A DNA stretch of 64,000 bases, taken from positions 25,279-89,278 of the forward strand of contig JABDBM010000005.1 of the NCBI GenBank assembly GCA_013288685.1. The letters are read 5' to 3'. The position numbers and the translations under genes were made by a program. This stretch comes from Bacteroidota bacterium. Lineage in GTDB: Bacteria > Bacteroidota > Bacteroidia > Sphingobacteriales > Sphingobacteriaceae. This document shows, piece by piece, positions 60,165 through 64,000 of the stretch. Within the stretch, counting starts at the first letter, position 1; every line of letters starts with the position of its first letter. The notes beneath the pieces are model-generated. The model was not told the DNA's origin. It saw only the letters and a list, made by a program, of their open reading frames with translations, and did not search any database.

Positions 60165-61391
60165 CTATTGTATATGTATAGTAAAAGCCCGGCTGTAAAA
60201 TGGGGGATATTCGGTGTTTAGTTCGGATATAAAATAAAAACCTATCCGCACATCGTAAACTCCGGAGCCAAAGTTGGCCGATAGTTTAATGGTATGCCGT
60301 AACCCGGTGGGCTGATACTGATTTTCAAGCACATCAATAATTTCCTTTGATTTACCGGTCGCTTTGGTCACCATAACGTACAACGGAGTTGTTCTATCCC
60401 AAATATTATCCTTTGTAAGGGCCAGGTTCAATTCAATAATATCGTTAGCTTCAAATGTACTTTTATTGATAAATACCGTTGCCTGATCGTTTATTGGGCG
60501 TAAAGCAGCTCCTTTTACTAACTGCGGCATAGGAAATCGCCTTTTGACAACTTTTAACAACGAAAATTCTTCATTGATGACGTGTAAAGGCGGTTGCGAG
60601 TCTTTTTTAATACTTTCATCCCGGCAAAAATAAAAATCGTCGTCCAGTGAGCTCGATTTAAATGGCGTTTGATAGTTATCAGTTTGCGCCCGTACTTCCT
60701 TATTTACCTTGTTAAATAACTGATCAATCGACTGATTTTTTTCATCAATATATTTTAAAATGGCGCCTGTATAAGCGCCATGTCGCCCGTTACCATCAGA
60801 TGCTACTTTACCCGGCGCTGCTGCGTAGCCTATAAAGCTACCATTTGGTGGCGAATCGATAACAGAAAGACCTTGCTCAGACCCATAAGACCGTGTCCAG
60901 TGGAGCCGAAACGGGTTATTGCGGCAGGCATCCAACAAAATGATGCTGGTTTTAATTCCGCTATCATGTATCCGGGAGAGAACTTTGCCAAGGGGAAAGG
61001 TTTCGTACTGCAAGTCTCCGGGTGCAGTGGGATGGGCGTTTACCGGGAATAGATAATTCTCGCTGCTATATTCGGCGCCATGACCCGAAAAATAAAACAA
61101 ACAAACAGTAGAGCGGGACATTTCCTGACCAAACAAATCAACGGCTGCAGACATTTCTTGCAGCGTTGGCTCCAGCAGCAATGTTACCCTGAATCCATTT
61201 TTTTTCAAATCGGCGGCAATATCGTTAGCGTCGTTCAACGTATTTTTTAACGGATCGGCAAATTTGTATTTGGAAACGCCGATAACCAGCGCCATTTTTT
61301 TTTCGGGATTATAGCTATTAGCTGAATTTTGAGAATAGCTATGAACAATCGTTATGAAACAAAACTGTAAAAGGATAAATAGCTTCTTCAT
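60165..61391 (-). CDS. Secreted caspase-family protease (prokaryotic metacaspase, C14)
   Basis: 408 residues with a signal peptide (about 1-21, FCFITIVHSYSQ). The p20-like domain carries the catalytic His104 in FYFSGHG and Cys156 in ILLDACRNNPF, with the first strand MALVIGVSKYKFADPLKNTL. Substrate preference of such enzymes is usually after Arg/Lys, but this cannot be confirmed here. The C-terminal 130 residues are a beta-rich domain (IELNLALTKDNIWDRTTPLY; SGVYDVRIGFYFISELNTEY) that may bind cell-wall or surface partners. It lies beside HTTM and unknown-protein genes on the same strand, 41 bases apart. Confidence 0.9.
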   Translation of the reverse strand: MKKLFILLQFCFITIVHSYSQNSANSYNPEKKMALVIGVSKYKFADPLKNTLNDANDIAADLKKNGFRVTLLLEPTLQEMSAAVDLFGQEMSRSTVCLFYFSGHGAEYSSENYLFPVNAHPTAPGDLQYETFPLGKVLSRIHDSGIKTSIILLDACRNNPFRLHWTRSYGSEQGLSVIDSPPNGSFIGYAAAPGKVASDGNGRHGAYTGAILKYIDEKNQSIDQLFNKVNKEVRAQTDNYQTPFKSSSLDDDFYFCRDESIKKDSQPPLHVINEEFSLLKVVKRRFPMPQLVKGAALRPINDQATVFINKSTFEANDIIELNLALTKDNIWDRTTPLYVMVTKATGKSKEIIDVLENQYQPTGLRHTIKLSANFGSGVYDVRIGFYFISELNTEYPPFYSRAFTIHIQ

Positions 61392-61432
61392 TAGAAAATC
61401 CCGCCTTAGCGATAGAGGTTAATGAAACTAAT

Positions 61433-62311
61433 TTACCGTTCTTTTTCCATAAACGGCATATAATAAGCCGTTAAATTTAAAACAATCATCAAGGCCGAAA
61501 AAAAATACAAGCCCATAAAAAAGGCTATCAGCAAATGAAAACTAATAACTGCCGACAACCAATAGCTGCGCGTTTTATTGAAATTGATAAAAGCGGGGTA
61601 GAACATTTCGATGCAAATGGTCATCCACCCGGCAATTAGGAACAATGGGGTTTTGTACAAAAAGTCAAGGTTGATGAATGATAGGACATTGTAGCCATGA
61701 ATCATTTTCCAAATCGACTCGCCGTTGCGCCAGTTGTAGCCTAACATTTTTTCGAACCCCGAAAAGAAATAGGCAATGCAAATATGAACTCTTAAAAGCC
61801 ATAGGTATTTATAGAAATTGCCGGTGTCAGTTTGTTTTTTAAACAGGTATTTATCAAGCGAATAATCAAATCCAACCGGAAAAAGGAAACAATAAAACAG
61901 GGCTATTGTGGTAAATTCGTCGAATCCATAAGTATAAAAATCCATTGAGTTAAGCAGTGTAAGCTGCAATACAAGGCTGAGCAAGGCTGTAAAGCGCGTA
62001 AACAAACCCGCTAACAGTAATAATAAGGCTAAGGGATACAGTATCCTGAAAGTCATTAAAACGCTATCGTAGCTTATGTTACAAAACCATTGCAGGTTAC
62101 GATAAATACTATAAATGGACGGAAGAAGGGGATTTTTTAAGGCATTTGTGATATCGGGCGTAATAAAGGCATCTGCCGAGAAGATATTGGCAAAATCGAA
62201 TTGCAGTGACAGGTAATTGATTAAGGTTAAAGCACTGATACTGCATCTAAAAAACACCAGCCATAAATTGTTACTGTTTTTAACATCACCGTTAAATATA
62301 CTGGTGATCAT
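61433..62311 (-). CDS. HTTM-type multi-pass membrane protein
   Basis: 292 residues with seven or more membrane helices. It has the HTTM (vitamin K-dependent carboxylase-like membrane region) pattern: LRVHICIAYFFSGFEKMLGY and NGESIWKMIHGYNVL are typical of bacterial HTTM proteins. No lumenal carboxylase domain is present. The function of such short forms is unknown. Its start codon overlaps the upstream gene's stop by 4 bases (ATGA), and the caspase gene follows 41 bases downstream, so the three genes look like one operon. Confidence 0.83.
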   Translation of the reverse strand: MITSIFNGDVKNSNNLWLVFFRCSISALTLINYLSLQFDFANIFSADAFITPDITNALKNPLLPSIYSIYRNLQWFCNISYDSVLMTFRILYPLALLLLLAGLFTRFTALLSLVLQLTLLNSMDFYTYGFDEFTTIALFYCFLFPVGFDYSLDKYLFKKQTDTGNFYKYLWLLRVHICIAYFFSGFEKMLGYNWRNGESIWKMIHGYNVLSFINLDFLYKTPLFLIAGWMTICIEMFYPAFINFNKTRSYWLSAVISFHLLIAFFMGLYFFSALMIVLNLTAYYMPFMEKER

Positions 62312-62889
62312 TGCGGCTGCTTTACTAATTGTATCTCTTTTATTTTCCGCAAGTGATAGTTACGGTAGCCATGCCGGTAAGCCGCGAGCGTGGGAAATTC
62401 AAAAATATTATAACTCAGGTACGATGTATCTTTCATACACTGGTTTTGGTTGTAAATTTTTACTGCTATGCTTTTAAAAACAAGGTCGTAATACTTTTCT
62501 TTTATTGGTTTATCCGCAATCTCCGATTTATCCGCGGTATTAATCAAATAATCGGTTACACGGGTTGCCAATACCGAAAATCGCATCATCGACTCAAAAT
62601 TCTCAAAGCTCGCACCAATTTTATTTCCATCGCAATCGCCTAAAATAATTCCGCCCGATTTAATATTGGGCGCAAAAAAGCCATAGCCGGCACTGGTGCC
62701 CGTAAATTTTCCATAATAAGAGGCCGGCCGGTTAAAAAACATGGCGCTGTTTATTTTATTAATCATGCGGCTACTCGGCTTATGATAAATATTATAAATT
62801 TTACCAGATGCCCGAAAGCCGCATATACAAACGATAAAACCAATATGAAAACAGGCCCAGTAATTAAATATGTGATTCTTTAGTTTCAT
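62308..62889 (-). CDS. Membrane-anchored protein encoded with the HTTM protein
   Basis: 193 residues. One N-terminal membrane helix (about 11-28, WACFHIGFIVCICGFRAS) anchors a mostly extracytoplasmic domain with SAGYGFFAPNIKSGGIILGD, CDGNKIGASFENFESMMRF and a C-terminal FEFPTLAAYRHGYRNYHLRK. HTTM proteins are often encoded next to a small anchored partner of this kind. No family recognised. Its gene overlaps the HTTM gene by 4 bases. Confidence 0.75.
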   Translation of the reverse strand: MKLKNHIFNYWACFHIGFIVCICGFRASGKIYNIYHKPSSRMINKINSAMFFNRPASYYGKFTGTSAGYGFFAPNIKSGGIILGDCDGNKIGASFENFESMMRFSVLATRVTDYLINTADKSEIADKPIKEKYYDLVFKSIAVKIYNQNQCMKDTSYLSYNIFEFPTLAAYRHGYRNYHLRKIKEIQLVKQPQ

Positions 62890-62894
62890 TGTTT

Positions 62895-63012
62895 AAGATA
62901 AAATGAGGCAAGAGGCAGGAAGTCATGATACAAGAATCAAGATGAAATCAGTCATAAGGTCTTGCTTCCTGCATCTTGATTTCTTGCTTCAATATCTTGA
63001 TTCTTGTATCTA
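62895..63012. repeat. Inverted repeat, CAAGAATCAAGA family, copy 3
   Basis: GATACAAGAATCAAGAT (62927-62943) is the exact reverse complement of ATCTTGATTCTTGTATC (62994-63010). Outer parts match less well. Same family as the copies at 23865 and 52131. It lies between the 193-residue gene and the small secreted pair on the same strand. Confidence 0.85.
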
Positions 63013-63028
63013 AACTTCTTACCACTTT

Positions 63029-63442
63029 TTACCTAACGTTATAGTTTGATAAAACCCGCACAATATCACCCACTTCGGGTGTGGTAGTACAAGCACTAAA
63101 AATACACCGCTGCGCTATCTCTATATCGGCGCCATCCTCAATCAGCGTTTGCGTAAAAACGCCATTGCTTAACTTTTGATCGGCAACGGTATATCCGCTA
63201 AACTTCGATGTCTTTTCGGGGAAGTAATGGATAATAACCGTTGCTGTAAAAAACTTGATGCCATATTTTTTTGCAATTATTGATTTTAACTTCTGCCGAT
63301 CCGCTATATGGAAGGAGGCGGTGGAGGTTGCCAGGTACAGATTTTTTCCGATTTTTTTAAGCGGGGTATACTGTGTATTTTTAAAAAACGAGAACGCTGG
63401 AATTATAATTACGCATAAACCTATTGTTAATGCTTTCTTCAT
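63029..63442 (-). CDS. Small secreted protein, tandem paralogue 1
   Basis: 137 residues. A signal peptide or anchor (LTIGLCVIIIPAFSFF, about 5-20) is followed by a domain with KKIGKNLYLATSTASFHIAD, KSIIAKKYGIKFFTATVIIH, and a C-terminal block CIFSACTTTPEVGDIVRVLS ending SNYNVR. The two Cys are four apart and both are kept in the neighbour paralogue, so a disulfide or metal site is plausible. Family not recognised. The gene lies 15 bases after its paralogue. Confidence 0.7.
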   Translation of the reverse strand: MKKALTIGLCVIIIPAFSFFKNTQYTPLKKIGKNLYLATSTASFHIADRQKLKSIIAKKYGIKFFTATVIIHYFPEKTSKFSGYTVADQKLSNGVFTQTLIEDGADIEIAQRCIFSACTTTPEVGDIVRVLSNYNVR

Positions 63443-63457
63443 ATTTTCTTTTAAACT

Positions 63458-63868
63458 TTATTGGATATTATAGTTCGATAAAATCTGCAGCATATCGCCA
63501 ATAGCTGGGTTGTTGCTGCAATCCGAAAAAATGCATGATTGTTTAACATCTTCGTCGCCATCTTCAATTATCGTTGTCGTGAAATCGGTATCGCTAATTT
63601 TTTCGTCGGCCATGGCCACCCCGTTTCCTTTGAGGCCTTTTTGAGGGGTGTAATGAACGGTTACGGTTTGACTGAACGACCGGATACCATATTGCTTTGC
63701 AATTATTGCCTTCAGCCTGGCCCTATCAGGTCCATTTAAAGCACTCGTGGTTTTAAGTTCATATAAATTTTTGCCCACTTTTTTTAAGGCTGATAGTTGC
63801 GCATTTTTAAAAAATGAAAATACCGCAAGAACTATTATGCCGGCTATCAGCCTTATTACTTTTTCCAT
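63458..63868 (-). CDS. Small secreted protein, tandem paralogue 2
   Basis: 136 residues with the same layout: hydrophobic N-terminus (IAGIIVLAVFSFFKNAQ), KKVGKNLYELKTTSALNGPD, KAIIAKQYGIRSFSQTVTVH, an acidic stretch IIEDGDEDV and the C-terminal CIFSDCSNNPAIGDMLQILS with NYNIQ. It aligns with its neighbour without large gaps, and the best-kept part is the C-terminal Cys block, which may be the functional site. Function unknown. The first 132 bases to the right of its start hold no further gene. Confidence 0.7.
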   Translation of the reverse strand: MEKVIRLIAGIIVLAVFSFFKNAQLSALKKVGKNLYELKTTSALNGPDRARLKAIIAKQYGIRSFSQTVTVHYTPQKGLKGNGVAMADEKISDTDFTTTIIEDGDEDVKQSCIFSDCSNNPAIGDMLQILSNYNIQ

Positions 63869-64000
63869 CTGACGTGTTTTTTACTTTTAACCCCGATGGT
63901 GCGGGGCGGTTTTACGTCCGGCCCCATTAGCAACATCTTATTTATTATCAATCAAATTATCATTCAATTATTTAATTTGTTTTTAATGAATTAAGACCCC

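Noticed and set aside
1..64000. CRISPR array, prophage, tRNA or rRNA
   Set aside because: No regularly spaced identical repeats, no phage gene set, and no tRNA or rRNA sequence recognised on reading both strands.

Overview
The window looks like chromosomal DNA of a Bacteroidota member of the Sphingobacteriaceae, most like Mucilaginibacter. The reasons are a SusC/SusD pair under an ECF sigma factor and FecR, a BlaI/M56 pair, Bacteroidota-restricted DUF families (DUF2480, DUF3108, DUF3109, DUF3127), TAnnTTTG promoter elements, and many short intergenic inverted repeats. The genus is inferred from gene style, not from a marker gene. I found no rRNA, tRNA, CRISPR array, phage or intact insertion sequence.

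Layout. 1-15370 is a minus-strand nutrient-uptake locus. In transcription order it holds an ECF sigma factor, a FecR anti-sigma factor, SusC, SusD, two large paralogous FG-GAP/ASPIC lipoproteins flanking a small lipoprotein, and the start of a GMC oxidoreductase. A strong terminator follows SusD. 16216-17455 holds a secreted His/Asp-rich repeat protein and a lipoprotein archaemetzincin. 17629-19994 is an MBOAT acyltransferase with an SGNH partner. 20302-22031 holds tandem DUF4349 lipoproteins. 22242-31384 holds a serine hydrolase, a DPP IV, a GH130 phosphorylase, an unknown 501-residue protein and a beta-CASP metallo-hydrolase. 31633-33908 is BlaI plus an M56 sensor with a convincing operator over its promoter. 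33973-39032 holds small membrane proteins and an envelope cluster (PspC, LiaF-like, RDD). 39716-46313 carries an isochorismatase-like hydrolase, a PpiD-type chaperone, DUF2480/3108/3109 proteins and a serpin. 46493-52044 holds an M28 peptidase, small genes and a two-component system. 52269-57334 holds a T9SS-tail-like protein, DUF3127, a THUMP rRNA methyltransferase, DNA polymerase IV and a pseudo-receiver. 57856-63868 holds a second M28 peptidase, TM2, a secreted caspase, an HTTM protein with its partner, and tandem small secreted paralogues.

Two themes run through the window. Much of the coding capacity is envelope-directed proteolysis and its control (DPP IV, two M28 peptidases, archaemetzincin, caspase, serpin, M56). 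The intergenic DNA is also full of imperfect inverted repeats of several families. They often sit between convergent genes, and some supply stop codons, leader sequence or even N-terminal codons of neighbouring genes.

The best candidates for undescribed biology are the SusCD locus with twin FG-GAP/ASPIC lipoproteins and no glycoside hydrolase, the repeat families, the secreted small paralogues at the right end, and the 45-residue Lys-rich protein translationally coupled to an unknown 106-residue protein.
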